From Aplectana chamaeleonis (taxonomy: Eukaryota > Nematoda > Chromadorea > Rhabditida > Cosmocercidae): 64,000 bases of DNA. The position numbers and the translations under genes are program-made. Under the pieces are notes generated by a model. The model did no database searches and was not told where the DNA came from. It saw nothing but the letters and a program-made list of their open reading frames with translations. Within the stretch, counting starts at the first letter, position 1, and each line of letters opens with the position of its first letter. The stretch spans positions 992,001-1,056,000 of the forward strand of contig JAPDOI010000009.1 in assembly GCA_029168955.1 (NCBI GenBank). Direction: 5' to 3'. This document shows positions 32,972 through 43,809 of this stretch, piece after piece.

Positions 32972-33178
32972 GATGAAGTGTGGAAACATAACAAAGAAGT
33001 ATTGGCTTGGGCTACAAAAATATGGGATGAGCGACGTTTGAAGATGACTTTCGGTTGGAAGCCAGGTTTCAGTGATTGCTCAGGTTTAAGCAGCACGATG
33101 CAGAAGAATGGCTTTGAGCTCGAATCTCGTATTCTTGCTTTGATCACTCTGAAAAAAGACGCATTTAGCTCTAGGTAA
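32972..33178 (+). pseudogene. Coding-like fragment of unknown origin
   Basis: The frame 'DEVWKHNKEVLAWATKIWDE' to 'LITLKKDAFSSR' is uninterrupted for ~67 codons and has protein-like composition. A stop lies directly upstream (32966-32968) with no acceptor between. The minus strand is also open here. It could be a transposase or host-gene remnant. Confidence 0.25.
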
Positions 33179-33264
33179 AAATTTTTAATCTGCTTTCTCC
33201 TAGCTTTTCCCAAGTATGTGCTAGACATTAGATAAATTGCAATAGTGCTAGAAAGGAGAAACCC

Positions 33265-33410
33265 TTATCTATGATCGGATTCATCAACGGTCAACTCGCG
33301 CTTTAACAGTGATTGTGAACGGCGAGGCAGATGTATTCGAAAAACCAAGCAATTCAGGTGAAACTCGCCCTTAACCCACAGGTTTACCGTTGACGAATCC
33401 GAGCTCACTT
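33265..33410. repeat. Palindromic MITE-like element
   Basis: 'gatcggattcatcaacggtc' near 33270 with 'gctttaacag' is mirrored by 'ttaacccacaggtttaccgt' and 'tgacgaatccgagctc' ending near 33408. Confidence 0.6.
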
Positions 33411-33419
33411 GGTGTATGT

Positions 33420-34055
33420 CAAAACATCATCAACGATAGAACGTGCATGAAACAAAAAAACGCACCTTAGCCTGCTTCTGATGGTGATGGAGAAAACAGT
33501 AAATGTGGCGAAATATCAAAGAGGTGGTCGAGAAAAAAATTCAAGGAGAAAGGAAAGGCATTGGAAGAGGTTGGATGGCAAGGCTCCACAAGATATAGCG
33601 GGACGTGGTCCGTGTTTAACAAATCGTGGGTTTCTCACTAAGTCAAATTCATAGTGAAGAAGGCCAAGAGTCGCTGGTACAGACCAAACGTTCATTTGAA
33701 AAACTTGTGGGCTGGACGGGAGCATGATATACGAGCAAAATGAATGTATAAAGATTCTGCGAGTTTTGAATGGGTTTCCTAGAAAAGAGCCATGTGTTTC
33801 AACTTTGACCCAAAGCCAAAAAGTGAGAGAGATTCTTAGTAGCAGTCTCAAAAACATTTCAGAAAATTAATTTGAAGACTCTGACTCAGAATTTCGTTGC
33901 GGTTTCCGGTGAGGGCACGCCGCAGAATAAAAAAATGATAGGGGCATCGCCATTTTATGCATAACTTGGGCTAGACGCGATCGGAAATGGAAAAGTTGGA
34001 AATGATTAGATAGTTACCAAACAAATCTTGAGTTCAAAATTGTGAAACGTTTCGA
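33420..34055. other. No supported feature
   Basis: The minus-strand frame 33516-33857 has no recognisable motif. Confidence 0.35.
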
Positions 34056-34059
34056 AAAT

Positions 34060-34400
34060 ATAAATCAGGTGAACATCCAAGCCGGAAAATCTAATTCTGA
34101 TATAATCTGGGAGAAAGCACGGATAAGGAGACAGTAGAGCCTGAGTGGGGCGCTGAAGTGAATAACAGTAGCTGAATAGTAGAAGAAAATAGCAGAATAA
34201 GGCGAAAAATGACGTTTCCAAGCCGAGTTGGCTCGAAACCAGCTGGTGAGGGCAGATGCAGACGACAGAGCGCGCTAAACTCGCGTTTGAATTTCGCGCC
34301 GGTTAGAGACGCGCGCCAGACAACTCGTCCGACACCCACGAACTCGTCCGGTAGTTTTTCCTTTGTAAGTGTAGCTGCGAATCTGGGCTCATTCATGAAA
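34060..34400 (-). repeat. Right copy of the ~330-bp inverted repeat (partner 29200-29520)
   Basis: The complement of 29200-29520, including 'gtccgacacccacgaactcg' and 'cgcgcgccagacaactcg'. Followed by 'cagcgcgaacgatgccttta' at 34429-34448, the terminus of the AGGCATCG subfamily. Confidence 0.85.
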
Positions 34401-34699
34401 TTGAGCCCAAAAAATGGAAGTAGATTTCCAGCGCGAACGATGCCTTTAAGTGGGGTGGACTATAGCCCCCTGAATGTATGATGTTTCCTTAAAATGGATT
34501 TCTAGTTATTTACGGATCAGAGGCGGTTGAAAGGAGTGGGCGTTGCGTGCGCGGAACACTCAAGTTTAGTGCCGTATGAGGCTCTTCTGTGCTTGTTCCA
34601 AGCCGATTTTTCTACATTATTGGTGAAGTTGGACTCGGACCTCTCGATTCCCGGTGTGAACTCGGAGACTGATTTTATCGTGGACACTGCCTTTAAAAG

Positions 34700-35320
34700 G
34701 TTATGTATTTCTGAGAAAAAAGTTGCGCTTAGCATATTCCGAAATCATATGAAGCTAAAATTCATAAAAGACTGTCTCTGCGTCGGCATCGTTTACTTCC
34801 GATATTATATAGATAAGAAACTTAATATAGGTAATGTGTTTGTTTTCAACAGTTCACAGCCTTGCGTCATGTTCTCTATTTTTCTGGAAGAAATACTACG
34901 GCTATCATCGGAGGTACCAGGGGGCGCTTTTATAGCTTTCTTGAAACGGCGAAAAAAATCAATCTATCGCATAAATTCAGACAATCATTCTTCCCAATGC
35001 GTCTATTACACTACATATTTTGACGCGAAAATCTCTAAAGTAATAACTATCCCTCCGAACTTCATGTTATGCACTTCCGCTATACTGCGTTGGTAAAGCT
35101 GAGGAAACAAGTTAGAGAAGAAAAACGCTCTGAGGGTGGCCTAAAATTTGGATTGGTCCCCGCGAAAAACGCCAGACCGCAATAGGCTTTTAAATGAGGC
35201 AATATGTATGTACCAGACAGGCTTCGAAATTTGGTCAATGCTTTGCTATTCAGGCAGAAACCTTGGGGATGGAAAGGTGCTTCACAAATTATGAGAGGGC
35301 ATTTATGATGAAAAATGACT
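34700..35320. other. No supported gene
   Basis: The 189-codon + strand frame (34527-35096) starts inside the TTAA terminus and runs into AT-rich sequence. It lacks motifs or splice context and is not annotated. Confidence 0.35.
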
Positions 35321-35322
35321 GA

Positions 35323-35690
35323 TTAAAGGCACCGCACAAAACATTGCATTTTTTTCTCATGTTTCTGTGTAGTTTGGCCTCTATAGTGAACGAAAATTTT
35401 AAAAGGATCCATGAAAAACCTTCATTTCTGAAGAAAAGTCAGTCTGAACACACCGTGAAAATGAATTTCAATTGCGCGATGAAATCGTTTTGAAGTTTAT
35501 TTTTTGCATTCGCAGACCTCATACCTGTCATTTTCGAAATTGTTCTGCATAAGGAGTTTCTAGGTGACTGTTTTGAACGTTGTTTGACGGTCGCATCTGC
35601 ATTTTTCAAAAAAAGTGGTAGATGATTGGTGAGAACTGGTGGCGGATGCTAATCTCTAGGTTTACCAGCGCGAACGATGGCTTCAAAGGC
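35323..35690. mobile_element. TTAA element, AGGCA(T/C)CG subfamily
   Basis: The left end 'ttaaaggcaccgcacaaaac' and the right end 'gcgcgaacgatggcttcaaa' are inverted. The interior 'tttctgtgtagtttggcctc' matches the element starting at 28795. Confidence 0.7.
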
Positions 35691-35883
35691 AAAAAGCACT
35701 CTTACAAAAGTGGATGAGATGAACACGCTATTTTACTGCCTGTACGACTACGCCTACGTCGCTGTCATCGTTACAAACGAGCTAGAATGATCACATTTGA
35801 TCAGTAATTTTGTCGGTGTCTGTATGGAGGGGGCGGAGTTGGGCGAAAGAGGGGAGAATTCCCAGCGCTCAATTGCTACGACC

Positions 35884-36495
35884 CTGGCAGCGGACTCCTA
35901 CGGGAGTCCGCTGGGAGTCCTAGTCTCCCCTGCGATAGGAGTCCTGGTTTTCTCCTGTGGGAGGCCTGTTATTCTCCTGTAGGAGACCGGATCTTGTACG
36001 GTAGTTTGGAGGGAATTTCAAATAACGTTTGCAGGAATCTAGCCAAAATCGCCTAGTTTTCGGTGTGTTTATAATCGAAGCATGATTTTCACACTTCCTC
36101 GTTGACAATTTTGACAACGACAAAAATTAATGTAGGGCTTAAAGCCCCGCTATCATTCCTCTTTCCTCCCTCACTTATCATGAAGGAGGAAATCCGGCTC
36201 CTAAGCACCCCAATCAATCAATGAGAGGGGCGCCTCTATAAAGCCGGAATGGCCGAATCGGCTCTCAACCCCATGCACACTCGTATCGTACATCGCGCGT
36301 GTTCGATCAATAGTTCAACGTGCGCGTTCCAGGTCAACTACCGGAGCTGTTTTGTCCTGTAGGAGACCCAGTGAAAGCGATGCGACAGCGTGTCCTGTAG
36401 GAGACCGCTTCGCTATTGTTCGGACTCCCACAGGACAAAACAGCTTCTGTGAAAGACCGCGATCGTCGTTTTCTCATGTAGGACTCCGCTGCCAG
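35884..36495. mobile_element. Element with CTGGCAGCGGACTCCTAC ends and internal TCCTGTAGGAG repeats
   Basis: 'ctggcagcggactcctacgg' (35884) is mirrored by 'tgtaggactccgctgccag' (ending 36495). Inside, the self-complementary core 'tcctgtaggaga' or close variants recurs at about 35905-35990 and again at 36356, 36402 and 36425. The small palindromes cluster near both ends. Confidence 0.7.
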
Positions 36496-36499
36496 TGTT

Positions 36500-37370
36500 G
36501 GAGTAACCCAAAATGCTTTGGATACGGTCATTTTGGATTAATTGAACGCTTCAATCGGCGTCACCGTCCTGGCAGGGGCCACACGAGTCTACTAGCGTCG
36601 CTTTCTCAACAACTTTTGCGAGCGTTCATGCTGCCTGAGCAATGTTCTTGTGCTAAGACACGTTTTTCTTGACTTGCAAACAAAAAAATAGCAAAGAAAA
36701 GGGTTAGTAATTATTGCATCTTTCTGAGTGGAAGTTGCGCATCAAATATCAAGGATTTTGCGACATGTCATAATCCGCTGGAATAGGAGTAATTTACTCT
36801 ACAAGGTTTTTTGAAAACCTTTCTTTGAAAAGTCTTTTACCGGTTCTGAGATCAATAAAGAGATAGGCAAAATACTTTATTTTATCGCTGTTAAAAAACA
36901 ATAAAAGATATTGATCAGTGAATTCTATGGAATTATTCTGCTGAGCGCTATGTTATCGGCAAATCGGTAAGCAGTTTTTTCACTCTAAAAGGTGATACAG
37001 TAAATTTTTTTGGCTTGAATTTAGTTACTGACTTTATGGCCAATGAAGTAGAACCTATTTCTGACCCTAAACCTTGACGGTTCGGAAATGGATAGTAAGG
37101 AGTTGATAAAAAGAGCAAATGCTTTGCACTGTATAGCAAATAATATCTCGAAGATCTACAACCTGTCGGATGGACTGTTTCCACTCCAGTTTTAAGTTGT
37201 GGTAAAGCTCACGTAATTCCCTAGAATGCCGAACTATTCACCTGACGAACTCAACATGCTCAACAGCGAGGCATGTTCGACCATAAAATGATATCATGCA
37301 TCCCTATTGTTCCTGTTGTGTTCCTACCTAACCATTATCAGTATCACCTCCTCCAATAGTATGAAAGGTA
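36500..37370. other. No gene seen
   Basis: AT-rich. Open frames at 36352-36672 (overlapping the preceding element) and 36948-37184 are unsupported. Confidence 0.35.
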
Positions 37371-37376
37371 ACGTCT

Positions 37377-37986
37377 ACCCGAATGAGGGTGCCCGCCCAC
37401 GCGGCCGGCGTGCGTGTTGAGCGACTAAAGCATTTTTCGGACGAACTTTTCCACGGTTGCAGGCAGCTGACTGGGATACCATTCACTGTTGGTCTAACAT
37501 TTCTGCTGATTGGTTCTCAAGTTCGAGAAATTCCTACGCAACGTGCACTCGATACGCGGCGTTCAGAGTTCATTCGCGGGCCAACGCGACGTTATAATTA
37601 TAGCAATGCGATGCAACGCGCCGCGATTGTCGTCGCGAGATGGCAAACTCGTTGCTGATTTTCTTCAGGGGTTTTTCATAAACTCAATCAGATCTCACAA
37701 TGAAAACAATAAAATGAGCATATTTTGGACCACCTGCACTCAAACAAACACTAAAGAACTATTGCTAACTTTACTATAAAATTGCCATTGCTTGTTTACG
37801 CGAAATCGCGTACGGACGCGTAACGCGTGCGCGTAATCGCCCAGCGTTTGCTCAGCGTTCACACCTGAGATCCTGCGCGACGCGATTTTCGCGTCGCACT
37901 GACATGCGCCATCGGATCGCCCCGGCGCAAACTCTGAACGCCGCCACACGCACGCCGACTGCGTAGGCGGACAGTCCCATTCGAAC
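37377..37986. mobile_element. MITE of the GAATGAGAGTGTCCGCCCACGCGG family, long form
   Basis: 'gaatgagggtgcccgcccac' with 'gcggccggcgtgcgtgt' at 37381 is mirrored by 'cacacgcacgccgactgcgt' and 'aggcggacagtcccattcg' at 37949-37984. An inner inverted pair around 37545-37640 and 37860-37940 is rich in 'cgcgacgcga' motifs. Relatives lie at 39468, 43574 and 45087. Confidence 0.7.
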
Positions 37987-37989
37987 CGA

Positions 37990-38700
37990 CTTTGTATGAG
38001 GAGCTCCATTTAAAAATGTGGTCACTCTGCATTTTGAGGCTGGTTCTGAGGGATGAGCTCGTCACTCTTGAAAAGGATCAGTCATTTGCCCGCTGGGTGG
38101 TGGTATTCCACCAGGGTCTGCAGCATAAGTTATCTCCCACAGCAGGCCCATAAAGGCCCCCGTCAGACTTGGTCGAAAAACCGACCGAGTCCGACTGAGT
38201 CCGGGGACCCGTATCGAGTGGGTGGATTGCGGTTGGCAGCAGACGGTCGCAGTTGGACTCAGTGGATCAATTTTTCTGCACCCGTCTGTCACTATTTCGG
38301 TGCGTATCGACCGGGTGGAAATCAATTCATCGACCACCTCTGACGACGGCCTAAGTCCCTAAAGCAAGCCAGTAAAGGGTGGAAGTCCAGTAAAGCAATT
38401 CTGACGGTTCACGAAAAAAAAATCCGGCACGTTACGGGAAATCCCTGCACATTACAAGTAAACTCCGCCACACTTCGTGAAAATCACGAATAGTTTTGCA
38501 AAAAATTCCACCAGAAAGATGTGAAAAGCTCTCATAAATTCATGATTTTGGAAGATTTGCTGCTGAGTCACCACAACATATTAATCATCTTATCCAAATA
38601 TACCTTAAATACCTAGCAATGTTTCCCAATAACTGTTTTCCAGTTTGAGAAGCAATGTTATCGTCGTCATACTTTGCCCTGCTGAACTGAGCCGATTTTC
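37990..38700. other. No supported gene
   Basis: Overlapping frames on both strands at 38053-38343 look composition-driven. The pyrimidine run before 38713 is the acceptor of the next exon. Confidence 0.35.
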
Positions 38701-38713
38701 GTTTTTTTTTCAG

Positions 38714-38822
38714 CGATTCTTCCTCCGATGGACATTCAAAGCCGCTGGAAAGTGGGTTTCCCAAATCGACTGTCACGCTTCACCGACGAGGTTCCACGAC
38801 GATTCATTCGCGGCGACGATAG
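38714..38822 (+). CDS. Probable last exon of an unidentified + strand gene
   Basis: After the strong acceptor 'tttcgtttttttttcag' (ending 38713) the sequence, entered after two bases of a codon, reads 'DSSSDGHSKPLESGFPKSTV' then a Thr/Arg/Ser-rich tail to TAG 38820-38822. A canonical AATAAA at 38888-38893 follows 66 bp later, as expected for nematode 3' ends. The composition (Ser, Thr, Arg) fits a disordered, possibly phosphorylated C-terminus. The upstream exons were not located, so gene identity is unknown. Confidence 0.5.
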
Positions 38823-38887
38823 GAGGGTCTATCCGGCCAGCTTTTGGTTCAGAGGTTGATATAGAGAATTGTAGAGCTAACTCTGTA

Positions 38888-38893
38888 AATAAA
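38888..38893 (+). terminator. Polyadenylation signal AATAAA
   Basis: Canonical hexamer 66 bp after the TAG of the preceding exon. Confidence 0.5.
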
Positions 38894-38899
38894 TGATTG

Positions 38900-39465
38900 T
38901 TATTAGCCCATATGAGTTCCACTATTAATTTAGTGTGAAAGGGTCAATTCAATGAACTCAATTGTCTCAACTTCGTGTCATCCACATACGATGTTTGGAA
39001 ATTCGCACATATTCAAAATACATTTGCTACATCAAAAAACAACTTATTTCACTTTGAAGACCATTGTTCTTCATGAAATTTGTGTTTGCTCGGCATATAA
39101 TTGTACTTGAAGGCTTTCAATTATTCATTACACAATTGAACGGAAATTTTAGGGTTTTTTCTTCAGTTTGCATTTCCGAAATTGGATAATTTTTCATTTG
39201 CCGTGGCCGACTACACTGCAATTTATGTTTCCTTCGCCTTTGGGGAAGAATTCAACTACCAGAGACTCAAGCAGGCAAAGTCCAGGGTTACGGAGCACGA
39301 TTTTTTTTGTAACCTTCCTTATGAAACGTGTTTTTATAATTAAAATTCGCACCTCTAATGTGGAACGCACGAAAAAACTGGACTGTGGTCAGTAATGAGG
39401 AGTTACAAATGTGAGCAAAACCTTTTTTTAGACTACTTTCAATTCTCTCTGCATAAATTCAGAAC
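38900..39465. other. No feature seen
   Basis: AT-rich intergenic sequence; short open frames lack support. Confidence 0.35.
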
Positions 39466-39467
39466 AT

Positions 39468-39697
39468 ACATAAAGTCTGTCTGGATGAGACTGTCCGTCC
39501 GCCCACGCGGTTGGCGTGCGTGTCGAGCAGCCGCTATGAGAGCGTTTTTCTGATCGCCACGACTGCAACCAACCGAATGGGATGCTATTCACTATGCGTC
39601 TAATATACCTAGTAATCAATTCACAGGTCTGAAAAACGCCTTCGCAACGGTCGCCCGACCGCGTGGGCGGAGAGTCTCATCCAGACAAACTTTATGT
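39468..39697. mobile_element. MITE of the GATGAGACTGTCCGCCCACGCGG family, short form
   Basis: 'acataaagtctgtctggatg' at 39468 is mirrored by 'catccagacaaactttatgt' ending at 39697. The inner ends 'gcccacgcggttggcgtgcg' and 'cgaccgcgtgggcgg' match the family. Confidence 0.82.
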
Positions 39698-39701
39698 TAT
39701 C

Positions 39702-39775
39702 ACGAGGAATCGAACCTGCAGGAATCTAACCGAAACTGAGCAGCACTCCCGCTGCACCAGCCAAATCGCTGTCTA
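39702..39775 (-). repeat. tRNA-like sequence (SINE head or tRNA pseudogene)
   Basis: The complement contains an A-box-like 'tggctggtgcagcgg' and a B-box 'ggttcgattcc' at tRNA spacing. The acceptor stem does not pair well, so it is not called as a functional tRNA. Confidence 0.5.
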
Positions 39776-40044
39776 CAATTCAAGTTGGGAGATCACATCA
39801 ATTGCTTGTTGTGTTCAAAAATAACGTTCTGCAGACTTTTTTAATTAAAAAATGCACACCAAAAATTTCAAATTTTGAGGGCATGTTATAGACCGTTCAA
39901 AATGAAATTATTCGCCTTACAAGAAAATACATATATTCAACTTTTTGAGCGACTCCTTTCCTATGAAATTTCAGATTGATAATAGTGTGAATCCCTCAAA
40001 ACTTTCAATGGATTTTATTCATTGATTTCGAGTAAAAATTTTCT

Positions 40045-40310
40045 AATTCTTCACCTTCTCTGAGAAAAATTGCCGCGTTAGTACCGGGAAAGTACCGTGA
40101 CCCTCGACTGTGCCACGATAGTTCCGCAATCGTACCGCAGCGGCTTCGTGATCATCACTCAGCCGAGACGAGTCTGTTACAGTGTCTTGAGCCTCGAGAT
40201 TGCCGCGACAGTACCGCAGCGCCTCCGCGTTAGAACCACGAAGGCTCCGCGAGGATGCAGCAGTAAACAAGCGTGGATTAAAATGTACTGCCCTGTGTGG
40301 TAAAACGAAA
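40045..40310. repeat. Repeat family 'CTCAGAGAAAATTTGCCGCG ... CTGTGTGGTAAAACGAAA'
   Basis: It has GC-rich 'gtaccgcagcgg' and 'gccgcgacagtaccgcagcg' blocks and ends with 'actgccctgtgtggtaaaac'. Inverted relatives occur at 48815-49013 and 56478-56660, starting 'ttttaccacacagga(t/c)agtac'. Confidence 0.65.
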
Positions 40311-40453
40311 CTTTCGCCCGTTTACTTTCCTGGACGCAAATTGGCGGTAGCCTATGTACTTATCAGACAGAGGACGTAACAACCACAGGTGCCTATTTTT
40401 GCTCTAAAGCCCCCTAGTTGTATAACAAGTCCTAATGAACATCATAAGAGATA

Positions 40454-40587
40454 AGGCCTCTGCATAGTCTGGTAGCTAAAGTCGTGCCGCAATGATGGAG
40501 AATAAAGCGCAGGCACGAAGCTGCGTAACCGCTCTCCATCCTTCATCATTGCGGCGCGTCTTTTGCCGCCAGACTATGCATAGGCCT
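40454..40587. mobile_element. Palindromic MITE, AGGCCTCTGCATAGTCTGG ends
   Basis: 'aggcctctgcatagtctggt' is mirrored by 'ccagactatgcataggcct'. The arms continue with 'gccgcaatgatggag' and 'ctccatccttcatcattgcggc'. Confidence 0.75.
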
Positions 40588-40599
40588 ATACTCTCCCAG

Positions 40600-41550
40600 A
40601 GCAGCGGCGGCAATTTCTCTCAGAGTTATCGATTCAAAACTTTCGAAAAATGGGCCGGTAAAAAACCGAAAACACTTTCTTATAGAGTTAATAGCCTCCT
40701 TTCGACTGCTCTATAACTTATCGTCGAAATTTTTAGTACTTGGTACGCAATTCCACATTGGGAAAAAAACGAGGGAACTAGTTTCTAAATTCAATGTTAA
40801 CAGATTGCCGAATTTGGGTGTAATTTCGTTTTTACGCAATCATTCTGAGCCAAACATTAGGACAGCATTCAGCTATGTAGCAGAGTGCGATTGGGCGCAA
40901 AAACTTGATCAGATTTTCTACACGGGCGATGCCGCCTAACAGAATCTTTGCTATTTAGTTCCTGAGTCGGTTGCAGGGGTCGAAAGCCAGCTATAGAAAG
41001 CCTCCGATTTTTCGGAAGGCCGTTCTCCGGGAGACAAAAAATTTCTTCAGTTGAAACTCTAACGAACTTTGCAGCCGCGCAATGGGTACAAATTGAAGGC
41101 GAATATGAGGATGAGGGTATTTCCCATCAAAATCCAAGCGGTTCACAACGGACCGCGTGTCCACACATGTCACCCGCTGAAACTATGGGGGGGGGTCGTG
41201 GGGGTTGGGTTCGTCCATCCGCTACATACGACGGATAGCCGTGGAGCGCGCGATCCCCTAAATGTTGAAAATGTAGATGTTTTGTCGAGATTTCGTACAT
41301 TCGACCTCCTCCTTATACCTCCACAATGAAGCATTGATGACCCGTCAAAATCCACCTGTGCTCTCAGCCAGGCCTACCAATGATCCAAACCCGAAAACTG
41401 CTATTGTTTTTCAGCGCATACGATGCCTTCGAATTAGGCGGAGGAACACTTCTGCACGTCAGTGAAATTACTGGCATTTCCACATGCTAATATGTATTTT
41501 GCATGTAGTGACATTTGAACATCTTAACGATGAGCGACATTCCACAAAAT
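40600..41550. other. No gene seen; TTAA-like terminus near 41432
   Basis: 'cagcgcatacgatgccttcg' near 41413 resembles the AGGCATCG subfamily right end. A run of nine G occurs near 41190. Confidence 0.35.
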
Positions 41551-41553
41551 TAG

Positions 41554-41832
41554 CCCCATTACTCTAAATGCGCTCACCGCTACGTCACTGAGGCACCAAC
41601 GGATCAAAGACTTCGCCCACAGTTGGCCGATGACTTGCGTCATATTTTTCTCACCTTGTCCCACACATGTAAAGAAGTGATGGACCTAGTTGTTCCGAGA
41701 AAGACAGAAAATGGCAGCGAATTGGATTTGGGATCAAATCAAAGTGTGCTCAAGCATCAGTTGGCTCACCGCTTCAGTGAGCAGGAACCAACAGCTGCGA
41801 CAAATCCGGCTACCCGAGTTGTATTTGTGTGA
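41554..41832 (+). CDS. Putative 3' exon, protein unidentified
   Basis: An uninterrupted frame of 92 codons from 41554 to TGA 41830-41832 includes 'RYVTEAPTDQRLRPQLADDL', 'RHIFLTLSHTCKEVMDLVVP' and 'LKHQLAHRFSEQEPTAATNP'. The mix of residues and amphipathic character look like genuine protein. The only acceptor directly ahead ('ccacaaaattag') lacks a good pyrimidine tract, so the true start may be further in. An ATTAAA follows near 41861. No family was recognised; it could be a host gene exon or a transposon remnant. Confidence 0.4.
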   Translation, partial: PHYSKCAHRYVTEAPTDQRLRPQLADDLRHIFLTLSHTCKEVMDLVVPRKTENGSELDLGSNQSVLKHQLAHRFSEQEPTAATNPATRVVFV

Positions 41833-42016
41833 GGAAATCTGGGGTATATGTTTGTAGGAGTATTAAACTTAATGTTGACACAGTTGCCCTTAATTCAGCT
41901 CGGCGAATTCGGAAACTCTTGGGGATTTCGAGCCCGCAGATTGGAAACTAATTCAATGTTTACATACGATTCCGGGCCAGTGTAATCATGAACTTACGAG
42001 TGAATATCCATTACTA

Positions 42017-42490
42017 CTGAAAGCAGTGTTCAAGAGGAATCTCATTTTTGAGTTTTCTGAGTGAAACTTCACTCTGACAGATGCTGGAGGGAAATGGGTC
42101 GAAGAAAGCATCGAAAACGGGCTAAAAAACGACAAAAACGGCCGGGAAGTAAAAATCGCTAGCCCAGTACGCCCGCTTAGCCCGCTCCGCCCACCCTTCT
42201 GACGAGCTTGGGGGGCTAACGACGTTTTCGATGGTAAATTGCACCAAGAAACTCTGCTATGTCCACCATGAACAATTTGCGCACATTTCGCCAATAGCGC
42301 GCGCTTGCGGAATTCAGAAGGGCGCGCAAGCTCGTTCGAGCCTTGAACATGCACGTACGCTAGAAACCGCTATTTTGACTTACTCTGAGCGCTTTCTTCG
42401 CTAAATTTTTAAATACCAGATAGTTCACGATCAAAAAACGTCATTTTTGAGTCGAACTCGAATGTGATATCAATCTTGAACACTGCTTCC
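42017..42490 (-). mobile_element. TTAA-family element, reversed copy of the 13947 subfamily
   Basis: The left end 'gaaagcagtgttcaagagg' and right end 'atcttgaacactgcttcc' are inverted. The interior is the complement of the 13947-14413 and 45763-46195 elements. Confidence 0.7.
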
Positions 42491-42494
42491 AATC

Positions 42495-43570
42495 CTATTT
42501 TGTGTCTAACAAGGGAAGGACACTCATAGCTTTTCTCCCACAGTTGGGCCACTCGAAGGAAGGGCTATTGCGCTGATCAAGTCAAAAATTCCTTATCACT
42601 GTTATATTTCACCATGACCGACCGCTCCGCTGTCTGATCCGCCCGGACTCATCTGAGCGAGAAAGGCTTGGTACAAGGTGGCCATTTTGAATGAAATACA
42701 CGTTTCCAGGACCAGTTTTTTTTTTTGCAAAACGCGAATCTTCGGAACCTTTTGAGCAGCATCGATATAATTTCCATGCTTTCTTTAATACCCTGGCGGG
42801 CTTTTATTGTCAAAATAATTGGACTTGCAAGTAATTTGTATCTGTAAAATATGCTCTATGAGCACATGTGGTAACTACGCGCAAAATTTTCAAAAAAAAA
42901 GGTCTTCTCCAGATCAAAATAGGGGATGAAGTTTCGAGGAAAATTTCCTCAGGGTTGAAATGTATAAATTGAGTTCTACGTCGATAATCGGTCCCAGAAA
43001 CATGTATTTCATTTGAAATAGCCACTTTGTGCGAACATCCTGCTCTTGTAAGATAACTAGAAGGGAAGAACTAGAAGATGTCCAAGCTACAGAGTGAAAA
43101 TCACATCAGCTCTGAAGTGTATGCTTTCCCAGAAGAAAAAGTTCGGAAATCTACACGTCCGCCTAATGAAATTTAGGATCCTCCGCTTCAAGTGTGCAAG
43201 AGGATCCGGCAGAAAATTGAGGTGTCACTTCCGCGTAGAGGCGGACTATTTCGGGGGATCCATATTTTGCGACATGTTCCCATGATGTCATCATCCACTA
43301 CCAAAAATAGCTGATTGAATTGTTCAGCTGAATGCCCACCGGCAAACAGGCAGTGCCCTTGCCTCAGCTGCGAGATTTTTGGGACAAGGGATGTGGAGCG
43401 CTGACCAATGTCAAAGACATATGAGGTGCTAACCTGGGTCATTATACAAGTTGAATCCTTTCAACAAATGCGTTAGAAAATGTGGAAGAGTTAACAATGA
43501 TTTGAAAAAGTTTAAATGCCCCTAATTTTATTCTTCCTCTCTGTGGGGTCTGTTAAAGTTCATGAAGCAT
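42495..43570. other. No gene seen
   Basis: AT-rich sequence with unsupported frames at 42810-43025, 43094-43285 and 43188-43442. Confidence 0.35.
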
Positions 43571-43573
43571 CTG

Positions 43574-43808
43574 CGACCTGCCCGAATGAGAGTGTCCGCC
43601 CACGCGGTCGGCGTGCGTATCGCGCAGCCGTCGCGAGGGCATTTTTTGGACGAGTTCGGTATAGCTGCAGACAGATGACTGGGATATTTGTCAATATTTG
43701 TCTAATATTCCTGCTGACTATGTCACAGGTCTGAGAAATGCCTATGCCACGGTCGCTCGACACGCGCACCGTCCGCTGGGCGGGCAGTTTCATTCCGACA
43801 GACTTTAG
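43574..43808. mobile_element. MITE of the GAATGAGAGTGTCCGCCCACGCGG family
   Basis: 'cgaatgagagtgtccgccca' with 'cgcggtcggcgtgcg' is mirrored by 'cgcgcaccgtccgctgggcg' and 'ggcagtttcattccg'. Confidence 0.78.
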
Positions 43809-43809
43809 A

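Larger units (their letters stand above)
28552..34696. mobile_element. Giant imperfect inverted repeat bounded by TTAA ends (candidate composite element)
   Basis: The left end 'ttaaaggcagtgtccacgat' plus 'aaaatcagtctccgag' (28552) is exactly mirrored at the right end (34696). Homology continues for ~150 bp ('cgcaacgcccactcc' in both). A second terminus, TTAAAGGCATCG, lies inside each arm at nearly equal distance (28795 and 34449). Further in, 29200-29520 is inverted at 34060-34400. The 4.5-kb centre carries the 42-bp minisatellite, the hairpin cluster and the exon at 31641. It is either one composite transposon or two nested element pairs; no transposase was recognised. Confidence 0.55.

Noticed and set aside
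34527..35096. 189-codon + strand frame
   Set aside because: It begins within a transposon terminus and continues into AT-rich DNA without recognisable domains.
39702..39775. Functional tRNA gene
   Set aside because: Internal promoter boxes are present but the acceptor stem does not pair; same reasoning for 60279-60350, 60442-60514 and 63789-63872.
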